This document shows, in pieces, positions 23,441 through 35,500 of a stretch of DNA of 64,000 bases (position 1 is the first letter of the stretch; every line of letters begins with the position of its first letter). The notes under the pieces were generated by a model that did no database searches, was not told the DNA's origin, and was given only the letters and a program-made list of their open reading frames with translations. The translations under genes and the position numbers were made by a program. The DNA comes from Spinellus fusiger. Taxonomy: Eukaryota > Mucoromycota > Mucoromycetes > Mucorales > Phycomycetaceae. The stretch lies in NCBI GenBank assembly GCA_025094145.1, contig JALLLS010000016.1:1-64000 (forward strand), given 5' to 3'.

Positions 23441-23729
23441 GCCAAAATTCCAAAATTCCAAAAAAGAAAAAAAAAAAAGAAAAAAAAAGAAAAAAAAAAC
23501 TCTCTTGACTAATTGAAACAAAGGAAAAATTGTTGAATTTTCACACTTTAAAGTGGGATATCGTCGCTCTTTCAAAAAAGAGAAGAAGAGAAAAAGGAAA
23601 ATATTTTTTTTGGGATCTTAATGACAGCACAGACAAGGTGGCTTCCTATCCGGAGTTACAAAAAATCAATGAATTCTCTTTTTCAAGCTATAGAGGGAAA
23701 AAAAAAAGAATGAAGCTAAAACACGTGAC

Positions 23730-25662
23730 TCAGGATCCAAATTGGAAGCCTCCTTGAGGTACATGAGTGTCTGCTTGGAAACTAAAGGAGTCTCGGGTCT
23801 CTTCTGTCATATCTTCAGGACCACCCTCCTCACTGAAGTACCGATCAATAATGTTGTATGCCTTTCTATACACTTCTGTATTCTCGTGTCCCTGCATTTC
23901 GTGGATTGCCTCCACACCACCACACTCCTCAACATACAGTGCATAAGGGTTATGGCCATTGGGATGGGTGTGGCGCTCCAACTCTCCCACCTTGAGGATA
24001 TTCTCAAGTCCATCCAAACACACTTGCACAATCTTGTTATCCAATCCCACCAAGAGATCACACAAGGGCTTAATACATCCCTGTGACACAATATAGCGTA
24101 TGTGCTCTGGCTCTGTTAACCCATTGGAGGTTGCATTGACAATAGCCCAGCAGGCTTCTTTGCGTGTTTTGAAATCAGCAGTGGCAAGAATATTCACAAG
24201 CATAGGAATAATATTGGCATCAATGACACACTGGATCTGAGTATAATTGCCAGCGGTAATATTAGAAATAGTCCAACATGCCTCTTTACGAATAGTCTCC
24301 TTTGGACTCGACAAGAGAGAAAGAAGGGCAGGAAGTACACCACAGTTGATCATGACTTGTGTTTGCAGATCATCTCCTGTGACAATGTTACCAATAGAAC
24401 GGAGAGCTGGTGTTTGGACAGAAACAGAAGTATGCATCAACAACTCCACAAGACGACGACACACCCCAGACTCAATCACAGACTGGATTCGTTCATTACG
24501 TCCATCTGACAGGTAAGAAATGGCCCAGCATGCATCAATCAGTACTTCTTCATCAAGGGAATAGATCATTTTGGCCAGAACAGGGAGGGCAGGAAACACC
24601 TAATAAAGTCAACACACAGTACCAACAGATCCCAGCTACCTTTTCCCAATCAGGTTGGGGATTTTTGCCTCTACAGAAGTTGGAAAGTGTCCATGTAGCA
24701 TTTCTCAGCATGGATATTTTATGGTGACCACTGAAGATGGGCAATAAAGCCATCAACGCATTGCACTGAAGAACATAATCTCGGCAGTCTGTACTGTCTC
24801 CTGCAATATTTCCCAAGGCCCATACAGCCTAAAACATAAAGCCCGGAGTCAATTGATCCATTCTTTCACCCACTGAATCTATTGTGGTTATGAATTATAA
24901 ACACTCTCTTACCTGTTCTTTGACATCTGTGACTTCGCTACTTAACAAAGTCACAAAGACAGGCACAGCACCTGCCTCTACAACATATTTTGTCTGCTGT
25001 GATGATCCTGAAGCAATATTGGTCAGTGCCCACGCTGCCTCAAACTAAAGGAGAGAACAAAAGCTGTGGGTAGACTGGATAAGGAAAAGGAGAGAGGGGC
25101 AATGGAAGATCATTGTTTTTGTCTTTTGTTTTTTTGTCTTTTTCTTACCTGCAACAAGCTATGACGCGATACTAGAAACTCAACAAACTTGGGCACAACA
25201 CCAGTGTTAATGACAGGTTGAATAGGTGGGTTGCGTTCCTTGGACAGCAGTTTTCGGAATCGAGTAGTAGCGTCATACTGTTTTTCTAAATTCCCAGAGT
25301 GAACTTCTGCTACAAGGACGTCTAGCAACTGTTGAAGCTAGAGGTTTTATTAGGAGAGTTGTTTGTGTTAGAGTTGGATCGGCAATATTCTCTCTCCCAA
25401 TCTCTCCCAATCTCTCTCTCTTTATTTATTTATTTCTTCACTAGAATACCTCTTCACAGTTGTCTGCTTCTGTCTCTTCCTCACTGTCAGATGTCAGGTT
25501 ACTGTTTGATACCATGTTACGACGCTTGGTTAGGTTCTCTTCACGCTTCTGCTTTCTGATTTCCACAGTATGTTTTTGTCTACGGTTTCTCAGCTGTTCT
25601 GACTGAAAGACATCTTTGTTCTTGAACTTATTTCTGCGCTGGTCTGTAGATTTATTCTCCAT
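23730..25662 (-). CDS. SRP1: Importin subunit alpha (karyopherin alpha)
   Basis: Five exons (25662-25450, 25337-25149, 25044-24913, 24828-24640, 24599-23730) join in frame to 530 residues, the usual length. The N-terminus is a basic importin-beta-binding domain ([20 protein letters not shown]) followed by an acidic stretch. About ten armadillo repeats follow, with the conserved Trp/Asn ladder that binds nuclear localisation signals: [78 protein letters not shown]. The C-terminus has [21 protein letters not shown], the last-repeat region that binds the exporter CAS. It carries NLS cargo into the nucleus with importin beta. Confidence 0.97.
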
Positions 25663-26076
25663 GATGGCTTTTTATTGATGAACAACACTAATAGATCAAA
25701 GAGGGGTCGAATATAGGTATCGCATCTAAGGGTAAAGAGTAAGATAGATTAGAAACACCCGTCATCTTTGGACTGCTGATGACATCAACAGAATGACGTA
25801 TAAATTAGAATGCATGACCCATTAGAAAGTGTATGAATGTGTGTGTGTGTGTCCACTTTTAGTCTCTGAAGAGAGTGAGTTTTATACAATATTAGAAAAT
25901 AAGAAAAATAGAGACAAAGACAATAAGAAATAAGACCTGCACAAGTGCTGGTACTTATTTTGAAAGTAATTTAACAAGCTGTTTGAATACATCTAAGCTA
26001 TAGTAGCAATTATAATAACAATAGTAATCACAGAATCACAGAATCACAGTAACATACAGGAGAGCTCAATGCCTGG
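25663..26076. other. Intergenic region between importin alpha and G-gamma
   Basis: AT-rich, with a GTGTGTG run near 25840 and short GAATCACA repeats near 26031-26048. It should hold the importin-alpha promoter and the 3' end of the G-gamma gene. No other gene is seen. Confidence 0.5.
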
Positions 26077-26452
26077 TTACATCAAATTGCAGCTACAGCC
26101 TGTGGGTTCTGGAAAAGAATCAATGTTTTTAACTCCCCATACTGAAGGCACCATAGAGTCTGGAGTCATTTTACAATAGTCAATCAGACTATAGAAATAA
26201 ATTAATATTTTCTTATGGAAACAGTAGAGTTGGGATTGTAAAGAGAAGTTATAAAGAGAAATTATGAATGTGAATTGAAATTGAGATTCTGAATTGTAAA
26301 TGTAAATATATAATATAATATAATATAAATACTTACGATCGACTTGCCTCTGAGACAGGCAGACGCGTGATCTCTAACTGCTCTCTGAGCTTTTCATTAA
26401 GTTCTAACCATTTCTCTAGTTTGGCTTCTTTGGAAGTAATTGACATGGGCAT
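26077..26452 (-). CDS. Heterotrimeric G-protein gamma subunit
   Basis: A two-exon gene (26452-26337 and 26188-26077) that is too short to stand out as an ORF. It joins in frame to 75 residues, normal for fungal G-gamma. It reads KLEKWLELNEKLREQLE, then LPVSEASRS|LIDYC, then TPDSMVPSVWGV, which matches the GGL coiled coil and the conserved Ser-Asn/Asp-Pro region. The C-terminus CSCNLM has a prenylation box CNLM with an upstream Cys that could be palmitoylated, as in fungal Ste18-type proteins. It should pair with a G-beta subunit at the plasma membrane in pheromone or nutrient signalling. The splice sites GTAAGT and TATAG are canonical. Confidence 0.92.
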
Positions 26453-27562
26453 AATGATTCAGAGCAAACGGTAAAGAAAGGCAATAGATAGAGATTAAGT
26501 CCAGCAAAAATATAGTCAATCAACAAGGTATCGTAAGTGCGCGACAGGAGAAGGAGAAGGAGAAGGAGAACATTTTGAAGGATTATAAATAGAAGGGGGA
26601 GAGAATTAAGAAGGGAGACATCGAAAGAGTAAAACTCTTTATATATTTATATGTATATGTATATGTATCTACATATTGTAACGAGAGATACAGTGCTTAT
26701 TTTGAGGCAATTGGTGAGTAAAGTCATATACTCTCAATATCCTCCTGCTTCCTGTAGCATACAATAGAACCTAAGACTATAGGAGAGAGAAGGATAAGCA
26801 GTAGCCTAGAGTCATTGTAGATGTAGACATCAAGACATCAACAGAAAATTAAGGGATAAAGCCACATTTCACTATTGTGGTTCACTCCCTGACTTTCTAA
26901 TATGTGTATATACATCTGTACATATGTATGCGGGTGTGTGTGTGTGGCAGTACTCTTCTTCATTATTATAACTATTGCTTCTTTTTCACTTTTTTTTTGG
27001 CTAACAAGGGGTAGAAAAAGAAAAGGAAGGGCAATCAATGTAGGCCATCATAGCAGCAACAACAACAACAACAGTAACAAAGAATTCATTGGGTAAAAAT
27101 ACAATACTCGATGAAATATTAGTTCAAGTGTGATGGAGTAGTATGTTTCATTGGGCAGAAATGCAATACTTTATTAGCTGATGTTTATGTTTTATTTTTC
27201 ATTTAGAGTGAAAATAAGAATTGTTTTGTTTTTTTTTACTTAATATTTCTGAAGATGAAAAAGATTGGCATCAAGAAATGACATGCTCATTTCATTGTGT
27301 TTTTATAGGAAAGACTACTTACAATTCAATCCATGTAGAAAGTAAAAATAAGCAAGTCATACAAGATCTTCTTTATTCAATTCTTTGTGTTCAATGTATC
27401 CATTGCATTCATTATATTCCTTGATCTTTTACTGTTTAACTTTTTATTCATTAGCGTGTGGTATCATTCACATAATTGTAGCTTATATGCGCTTATTCGA
27501 AAGAAAAAGACCACAGTTTGATGTACTATAGCCTACACTATTTTCAGTCTTTCACAAATCTA
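26453..27562. other. Intergenic region
   Basis: AT-rich with short simple repeats: GGAGAA near 26548-26568, TATATGTATATG near 26645-26668 and AACAAC near 27057-27072. The short ORFs here (for example 26838-27038 and 27221-27424) show no family features. It likely includes the G-gamma promoter. Confidence 0.5.
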
Positions 27563-28573
27563 CACACCCAAAGATTTTTGGGATATATAAGGAAATATCC
27601 TGAGAATAGAATTGCAATATTCTTATGATTGGCTAATGTGTTTAAAAATACCTTTTCGCTGTCTAAATGAGCTATTTCGAACTCTACTTGCCTGTTTAAG
27701 CAGTGACTATTGACTTTGTAATTATAAAGTATAGAATTGGCTGTAAAGACAAGAAATAGAACAAGAATCACCCCAAAATTACAACTCAGTCACTGCATTT
27801 ATTGTTTAACATAATGTGTTAACTATAAGCCCTAGTATTTGCAGTATGACACTGCTTAAAGAATATTTATTATAGAACACACTGAATTAACTCTAGTAAT
27901 CTTTGTCCATAAAATAGAACCAAATTCACTTAAATTGAGAACTGTATAGTCATTTATTGACTCAGTATTCATAATCACCTCAATTATCTCATTGTAACTG
28001 GTATTAACAGTGATGCTTAATGATTACAAAGTATTGTTTCTAATACTGGACTTTAGGCCCAAGGCAAATAGAGTGTTAATTGTTTGACTTGTAAATTTTG
28101 ACTTGTGAATTTTATGAGTGGAGGCTAGTGTATACGTCACCAGAATAGAGAAAGAAAAATTATTTGTTTTGATATTCCCCTCCTCTTGTTATTTTCCACA
28201 CTGCACATACAACTTAACACTCAAGTACTCGTCAAGATGAGCATAAATAAGCAAGGTAATGTGCCATTATTAACAAAGAGAAAAAATAGAAGAAGGTGAT
28301 AGACACTACCAAAGACCATTCTTGAGATAAAAAGGTAAAGTATCTTCATCTGGGCTATGGCTTATTCTAATGTACAAGACACTCATTGCATTGTTATTAG
28401 GCAATTAAAGACTCCTTTCAAGCCAGTCTCAGGTGGTCTTCTATACTATCTAGGGTCTCTACGGTATACTCCTGAGCATAGTTATCTATCTCTCAAGAAT
28501 AAAGCACAATGCTTTTAGGATATAGATTCTATTGCTATGAAGGAATACGCCTAGAATAACAGTAGCTATAGTA

Positions 28574-29922
28574 CAGTCACACAACATTAGAAAGGGTACG
28601 AACCCCTAATTTATACATTTTTAAACATGATTCTTCTTCTTCTTTTCACCACAGAATCACATTCCATTAAGCAATCTCAAATGTCAAACGCAGAATCCTC
28701 AACTAGAAACTCAAGAGTTTATAATAAGATTAAAGAATGAGAGTAATAGGGTGAGTATTAGATTTAAAATAAGAAAATTACTCGATGGGTGCCATTTCAA
28801 AGGTCGTTGGCATTAGCAAGTCCACTGTCCAGAATATTATTAGTAGAATCATGACTAATGGTACACCTCTACCAAGACCTAGTTTTGTTGCACCAAAAAA
28901 ACTAAACGAAAGAGACCTCAGACGACTTGAGACCATTCTAAGAGGCAACCCATTGGCCTCCTATAACTACATAAATTTGGAACTTAAGGCTCATGAGATA
29001 ATCATCTGTAGAGCAACATTCATCAGATATATACATCAGATTGGGTTTGGTTCCTACTTCGCAGCACACAAGCCAAGGTTGTCTGAAGAAAACATGAAGA
29101 AAAGACTTCGTTGGGTCAAGGAACGGGTCAATTGGACTCCTGAGGACTGGAGACGCGTCGTATGGTCTGATGAGTCACGGTTTGAAGTAGAGGGTTACCA
29201 GGGAGGAGCCAGAGTGATTCGAAAGATCGGCGAGAGGTATAAGGCTGCTCATATCATACCTACAACCAAATGAGGGGAAAGGTAGCATAATGATCTGGAG
29301 CTGTTTCTGGGCGGGTGGATTTGGGCCTTGGTTTTTATTGATGGTAGTGTAAATCAGGACGTATATGTCAACATTTTGGCAGAAAAATTTCTGCCGTGGT
29401 TCATTGAATTGAATGAGAAAGAGGACAGGGACTTCATATTCCAAGAAGATAGGGCTAGCTGCCATACAGGTGGCTATACAACATGGTGGAAAAATACACA
29501 TCAAATCAGGCGCTTTGATTACTGGCCTGCCCAAAGCTCTGATCTCAACCCCATCGAACATCTCTGGAGCTGTCTTGATAAGCCTATTGATAACAAGAGG
29601 GCCGGTATCAAAAATATTGATGAGCTCAAGACAGCCTTAGAAGAAGCTTGGGGGAGATATCCACATTGATATTACCAAATATTTAGTGGGCTTAATGAAG
29701 GATTGCTGCCAGGCAGTCATTGATGCCAAAGGTGGCCCAACAAAACATTAAATAAAACCTTTTTTATATATATTACTATAAACAATATGTTAAACTAACT
29801 TTTTGTTGAATTTGAGGTCATTAGTATGTGTTTTAAGGTCGTAACATTTATATCCGTAAAGCATGCTTTTTTTCAGGATTTCAAAAAATGAAAATCGTAT
29901 ACTTTCTAATGTTGTGTGACTG
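28574..29922 (+). mobile_element. Tc1-like DNA transposon, copy 1 (nested in copy B)
   Basis: The inverted ends are CAGTCACACAACATTAGAAA and its reverse complement CTTTCTAATGTTGTGTGACTG, flanked by TA on both sides (28572-28573, 29923-29924). It is 1,349 bp long with one transposase frame, now broken by frameshifts. Sister copies lie at 43547-44896 (minus) and 51570-52906 (plus). Confidence 0.9.
28681..29720 (+). pseudogene. Tc1-like transposase, frameshifted
   Basis: Starts MSNAESSTRNS at 28681, then is disrupted. Open segments 28785-29273 and 29328-29669 give the DNA-binding region (ISKVVGISKSTVQNIISRI) and the DDE domain: VVWSDESRF, then FQEDRASCHTGG, then WPAQSSDLNPIEHLW. I count 35 residues between the second Asp and the Glu. 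A frameshift after IIPTTK (about 29270) and a missing T near 29329 split the frame. The ORF 29175-29561 on the other strand is a shadow. Confidence 0.85.
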
Positions 29923-30179
29923 TATAACAGTATAGTATTAGCTACAGTATTATTAGCTATATTATTATAATAAAATTTTATTCACAAACAATTTTGCTCA
30001 TAAACAATTTTTTTATTGATAATACAATTTGATATTGAGCTATTCCACAAAAGGAAATAAATATTTGGATAACCATAAACCTTTGATTTTAAACACAGTT
30101 CCATATATGGGCAAAATTTGGGATGTACGTAACAAGAAATGATGTGCACCTTTAAGCACCCGAAAAATCTTTGGGTGTG

Positions 30180-30566
30180 TATACTGAGTTACCATGGCTA
30201 TGAATGGTGAATAACAGCTGTTTGGGCAATACCTTATATCACGTGTGTAGATACGCTTCACTATCCATTTTACAAGAATGAAGATCACCCTTATCAAGGT
30301 AATAAGTCCAATCGATCCAGATCTCTACTTTTTAGTGTATAGAGTGCATTTTGATCTTTAGTTGAGAATGTTGATTTATTTAAAGTATGTTTGTATGTTT
30401 GGTTGTGAGTATGTGGGAATAAAAGTGTAAATACAAAAAGAAAAAAGAGTACAACAGGGGAAAGAAAAAGGAAAAAACATTAGCTAAAAAAAAAGGCGGC
30501 ATATTAGGGTGCACCCAACATGTGTTCTGAAAATACAAAAGTATCCATGTTGGTATCTACTGAAAA
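30180..30566. other. Intergenic region
   Basis: Flank of copy B and the probable 3' region of the bZIP gene. It contains purine-rich A-runs near 30430-30500. No gene is seen. Confidence 0.5.
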
Positions 30567-30808
30567 TTAGCCTGTGTGATAATGGAAAGATCGCTTACCA
30601 TAATTCTCTGTTTCTGTAACATATGTCTCCCAAGAGTTAAATACAGGAAAACGTCCATCTGATGGATGACTATGTGGATGATAGGGAAATTGTTGTTGCT
30701 TGGTGAAATACATAGCATTGTTGGTATTGGTATTGAAGTTGTTATTGTTACTATGAATAATATGATTGCTATCGACAATATGGTTGCTATCGACAATATG
30801 GTTGTTAT

Positions 30809-30851
<43 letters not shown>

Positions 30852-32533
30852 ATTTTGGTGATAGTTATAGTTGTTGATAACATAGTTGCTGTTGTGATTG
30901 CTATTGTTATGACTGTTGTGGTAGGCAATTCTATTAGCGGGGTTGACTCCACTATTGGGCATGATGGCATAGGGTGAGTGACTCATATAATTACTCGTAA
31001 GTCGAACAGGAATAAAATCAGGTAATTGACTTTGTTGCATCGATACAGATCTTGTAGCGCCTGGGTTATTCATTATCGAGAAACTGGAAACTTCTGATTT
31101 CATTGGCTGTAGAATAGATCTGATATCAATACCCAAGTAGGAAGAGAGATCGCTCATCTTCATTGGAGTAACAATAGTAATTGAGTCTGATGTAGCTCTG
31201 GCTGATAAATTTGTGGATAATATTTCAGTCATATTCCCAAAACGTCTCAAATCTTGTCTATTTTGACGCTTTTCCAATGTTTGTTTCTTAGTACGTCTTG
31301 AGTCATAATTGATCGTCAAAAACCAGAATTTCTCAAAGAACTCTTCTGGAAGCTCCCAATTAGAAGAGAGTCCTGGGTCATTACCATGGAGCACAGAACC
31401 ATCGAGAAGACATCGGAAACAATCGTCAAGATCGAATTGATCCTGAAATAAAATCATTCTATCACGCATATGAGAGGCAGGAACTAAATCAATGCGGGGG
31501 TCATGGGGTACATTAAGCTTGAAGAAGTGAGTTTTAGCTTTTTATATAAAATGGTTACCTGTAAAGCAGTAGGCTGATAGGCAAGCGGGAGGTACTTCAT
31601 TTGAATGCATGCAGACTGTAGTCGCAATCGAAGGCGCAAGATTTGAGAAGCTGCAAGACTGGAAGCCATTGTTTTTTTGGATAGGCGATTCAATAGTACA
31701 GAAGAATACTCCGAGTCACCACGATTCTCTGCTCCATCCAAAGAATCACAATCACTGGAATTAGGAGAGAACATGGAAGGCTCCTCTTGTCGAGAAATAT
31801 CAGAATGGCTTTGTGAGAGATGCGAGCGTTCATCATCATCTATTTTGTTGAGTCCGTCGTGGCTTGAGTAATCTTGTTCGAGTTCACATCTTAGTCCTTC
31901 CATCGATGATGACACTGGTGAGTGGGCACTCTGACAAGATTTCTGCTGTAAATCATTATCTTGTGCAATTATATAGGAATCAGAAGAGTCGTAAGAGTTG
32001 TTATTTTTCTGTTTCTGAGCATGAGACCCTAGATACTCCCAACTACTAGATAGTTTGCTGTTGGCTATGATCTCGACATAGGTAGCAATAGATCCAGGAT
32101 TATTCTCAGCAAATAATTCCAGTGTTTCTTCATTAACATAAGGCCCATGTTGAGGAATTATCACATTGTTATGGTAGCACACAAGCTGAAGTGTCAAAAT
32201 AGTGCCCTTGAGGTACCAATTTTCATATTGGAAAATCTCATTTTCGCGTTTCAGCTCCTCATTTCTACCCATTGTTCTTTTCTGTTGGTCTCTTAAATTT
32301 TTAATTGTAGACTCCAGGTCACGCATGTGACGCTCTTTGCGTTCTCTAAAGGCACGTTGAGCTGTTCTGTTCTGGGCTTTTCTTAATGCAGGTGAGGCTG
32401 GGTTAGGTTTTCTTCCTGGTTTTTTACGAATTTTGATAGGTGGACTATTGGTTTGTGAACTTTGGAGTGTGACTTTATGCTTGAAATCTCCTGTAAAGAA
32501 CTCTGTCATCTCGGCATCTTGCTTGAGTGACAT
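30567..32533 (-). CDS. Yap/Pap1-type bZIP transcription factor
   Basis: Two exons (32533-31559 and 31517-30567) join in frame to 641 residues. The basic region KAQNRTAQRAFRERKERHMR has the Yap1/Pap1-type signature NxxAQxxFR, with the Gln and Phe that distinguish this class from GCN4-type bZIPs. The leucine zipper follows (LESTIKNLRD, then NEELKRENEIFQYENWYLK). The C-terminal exon starts LNVPHDPRIDLVPASHMRDR, a conserved block in fungal PAP1-like regulators, and ends in a long Asn/Ser-rich region. No clear Cys-rich domain like the redox sensor of Yap1 is visible, so oxidative-stress control cannot be assumed. The last GTAAGC (about 30587) followed by a 27-nt gap could look like an intron but reads through to the same stop. 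Confidence 0.88.
30797..30857 (-). repeat. Asn-Ser coding hexanucleotide repeat in the bZIP gene
   Basis: GTTGCT hexamers (AGCAAC on the coding strand) code a run of Asn-Ser pairs. Just beside it on the protein's C-terminal side are three copies of HIVDSN/HIIHSN. Probably variable in length. Confidence 0.88.
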
Positions 32534-35500
32534 TTTTGTTTGGGAAGAAAGAGAAATAGAAGAAAGAGAAGCAAGAATAAATAAAAGTTAATGAAAAAAG
32601 CTGGTGAAATAAAAAGTGCAATCTTAGCTCAGCACTATAATTCATTGGGGTTATAATGTGGGGATCTAGTTTTATCATATTTGGATTAGACATCATCTTA
32701 CAAAGTTGCATTTCTCATCATCTGGTATAGGTCAAATGGTTGACCTCTGTCTATAAAAATATCATAGCACAACTAAAATAAACAATTGAGTACTCCCAAT
32801 GTCAATTATCTTAATCAAATAAACAGTATAAAATATTGAATTGAACTTTTTTTCTCTTATTATGAAAACCTTTACTTGTCGGTATTATTCATTTGACCAT
32901 AGCCTTAATGATCATATAAAAAATATCATTATATGAGACTCATAGTATTGTGTAATTTATGTTCCGACATTAAAGATAGTGTAAAGATAGCTTAGGTGCT
33001 TCAGTCTCTATTAATATACTGAACACGTTTATCAACCATAAACTGAAAATCAAATCAAGACAAAATTATCTTTGTTTTGCCTGCTTATTTTTATGCAATC
33101 ATAACCCAGAAGTAACATAAATATATTTATATGAGCCTATGAAAATAACGAACAGTTTAAACTATTTTGTCTTGTCTTAAACTTGGCAATATGATGTTAA
33201 TTTTTCTTTTATATTATCATGGAAAAAATCTATTAAAGTACAAATACTTTAATCTATGTTTAATCTAGCATTATAATGTTAGTGTCTGTGAACTTGTATA
33301 ATTTATGGTTTACAGTTAAATTTTGAAGAGTACTCTTTTTGAGTTTAAAAACTTTATGAATCTTCTCTTTCCAGAATGACACAGCATTGCTGAAAATTCA
33401 ATCTCTGACAGAAGTTACGCACTCAAAGACATTGGGATCACAGCAGTTACTGTATTGAATAAATTAAATATGAAAGGATTTCTGCTTTGGAACTTTTTTA
33501 TTTCATGTTATAGGTTCATCCTGCTCCTACTTTATGAGCTCTTTTGCTTCATAGATATCAAACCTAAAGTATATTTAAAAATAGCGTTCTGTTATGTATT
33601 AATATTTTATTATCATTGTTAATGGACTAATAGGGTGATGTCTATAAAAAGTGGTTTCGAAATGGAGTCAGAAATAAAATAATATAGAGCTTTTCACAGC
33701 TACTATACTAAAATTATAAACAAAAATACTTTGCTAATGTATACTCTTAATAAATATATATGTGATTAATTATAAATATATTTGTATAAATAATTCATGG
33801 CGCTAGAGCAGTATAGATTTATAGTTTGAAACGATAAGAATAATTAAGAAAAAAACCTTAGTGTTGTTTTTTCCGAGATTTAGTAAATTCAATGTAGTAA
33901 CTATCGTTATTCCGATACTAGTTTTGTGTAATTGGTCTGGTCTATTTATGTAACACTACCAGCTAGAATGAATTACTGAATTTCAACTCGATAATCTTCG
34001 CAAGATCATAACCTATTTGGCCGTTAACTTTATTGACACAATGTCTAAATTCTCGGGGTTTCATGAAATAATATAAGAGGGAGGATCTTTTGATATGAAT
34101 GTGTTGAAGTTAAGCATCAGGCGCTGGTTTGAGATTTTCAGGCCTCTTAAAATTTATAACAAGTAATAAGATCAAAGATTACTTTATTTGTTTCTGAAAA
34201 AGTAATATATATTTTGTTTTACCCGGATAAAACACTAATCTAACCCGAACTGTACTAAAAGAAAATGAGTATATGCATAAGCAATATGCAAATAGGATAT
34301 ACAACTGTTACTGCATTACAGTAAAAATTGAGCAATTCTATTCAAGGGCCGGGGTTCAAGTGTCATTATATTCATACTTGGGTTTGAATGTCTCTTATTT
34401 TGACTTAGCAGAAACTTCGATAAAGCATGGGCTGAATATCCTATAGCCAATTAAGGTGTATTGAAAAATTAAGTGATAGAAAGATAATAGCGGAATATAA
34501 ACAGAAGAGTATAATTAAATCATAAAAACCAATTGTTATCATCAAAAATCGTGAACAGGAAAAAACTACTCTTTCTGAACAAAAAACCGTATAGGGTGAT
34601 ACGTGAATAAAAAACCAACCAATCAGCACAAGTAATAAATTAATCTATTTGAGAGTGGATGATAAATACAATACCTTATTAAACGCCCATTTGTAGGCTA
34701 GAAAAAGTCTAGACAGATAAGGAGTGTGATTAAAAAGAGCACTATTATTTGTAACAGCAAAAAGAAATATGAGTGGTAGAATATTAAACACCACTGCCTT
34801 TAAAAAAAGAAAAGAGTGTGCTCCTTAAAATTCTATTTCTATTTTTGCTTAAAGCATACGAAGACTCACGTAATAAAAGGTATTTTAGCAATAGAAACTT
34901 CTAGTAGATATATGTTCTACAGTCTGCTTTAACAGTGTATTTTTCTCTCCTTCTACTTTCTAAATAATGTAGGAAATTAGCTGGCACTAATGTTTGGAAT
35001 AAAATTAACTTTAAAGAAAATTGATAATATTTTTCTAAGTCATGAAAAAATGAATCACTAATAACATATTTTTACACTTGATTCTTCATAAGATAAAGTG
35101 TCGACGACTGTATTTTGACGTTATTTTCTGTGCGCCTAAAATCACTAATTTGAAAGAGAGAGAGAGTCTAAAAAATACATTACTAAAATATAAATATATA
35201 AAAGTTAAAAATACTTACAATATTCTTCTATCACTAAGACTCCTCTTCATAAGCGGGTTTTGTTAGACTTTGAATAAAAATATAGATTTTTTTTTATATA
35301 ACTCATGTCTTTTGAAAAAGAACATTATTTTTAATCACACTCAATAAGAGAATATTTCGGTCTATAAGTTCATCCCTTGATCTCATTGATTCGCTACTTC
35401 ACGTTCCTGTTGTGATTAGTAACAGGCTTTTTCCTAAGCCTTGTTTAGTTTTAAATTATTCTGGATCTTGTAGCCTTAACCATTAGAGTATAAAGACAAG

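Larger units (their letters stand above)
27563..30179. mobile_element. CACACC-TIR element, copy B, carrying a nested Tc1-like element
   Basis: TA then CACACCCAAAGATTTTTGGG at the left; CTTTGGGTGTG then TA (30180-30181) at the right. Removing the nested 1,349-bp Tc1-like insertion (28574-29922) leaves about 1.27 kb, close to the 1.24 kb of undisturbed copy F and similar to it along its length. Internal landmarks shared with A, D and F include GATGAGCATAAATAAGCAAG (28237) and TCAGGTGGTCTTCTATACT (28428). No open frame of its own longer than about 85 codons is present. Confidence 0.85.

Noticed and set aside
23188..23512. Plus-strand poly-Val and poly-Leu ORFs
   Set aside because: Antisense to the CAG/CAA polyglutamine tract.
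29175..29561. 128-codon ORF repeated identically at 43908-44294, at first sight a conserved protein
   Set aside because: It is antisense to the Tc1 transposase in copies 1 and 2; its conservation reflects the recent identity of the DNA.
30567..30595. GTAAGC...ACAG as a last intron of the bZIP gene
   Set aside because: The gap would be only 27 nt, a multiple of three, and reading through gives the same stop codon.
34330..34400. GGGGTTCAAGT resembling a tRNA B box
   Set aside because: No A box, cloverleaf or acceptor stem can be formed around it.
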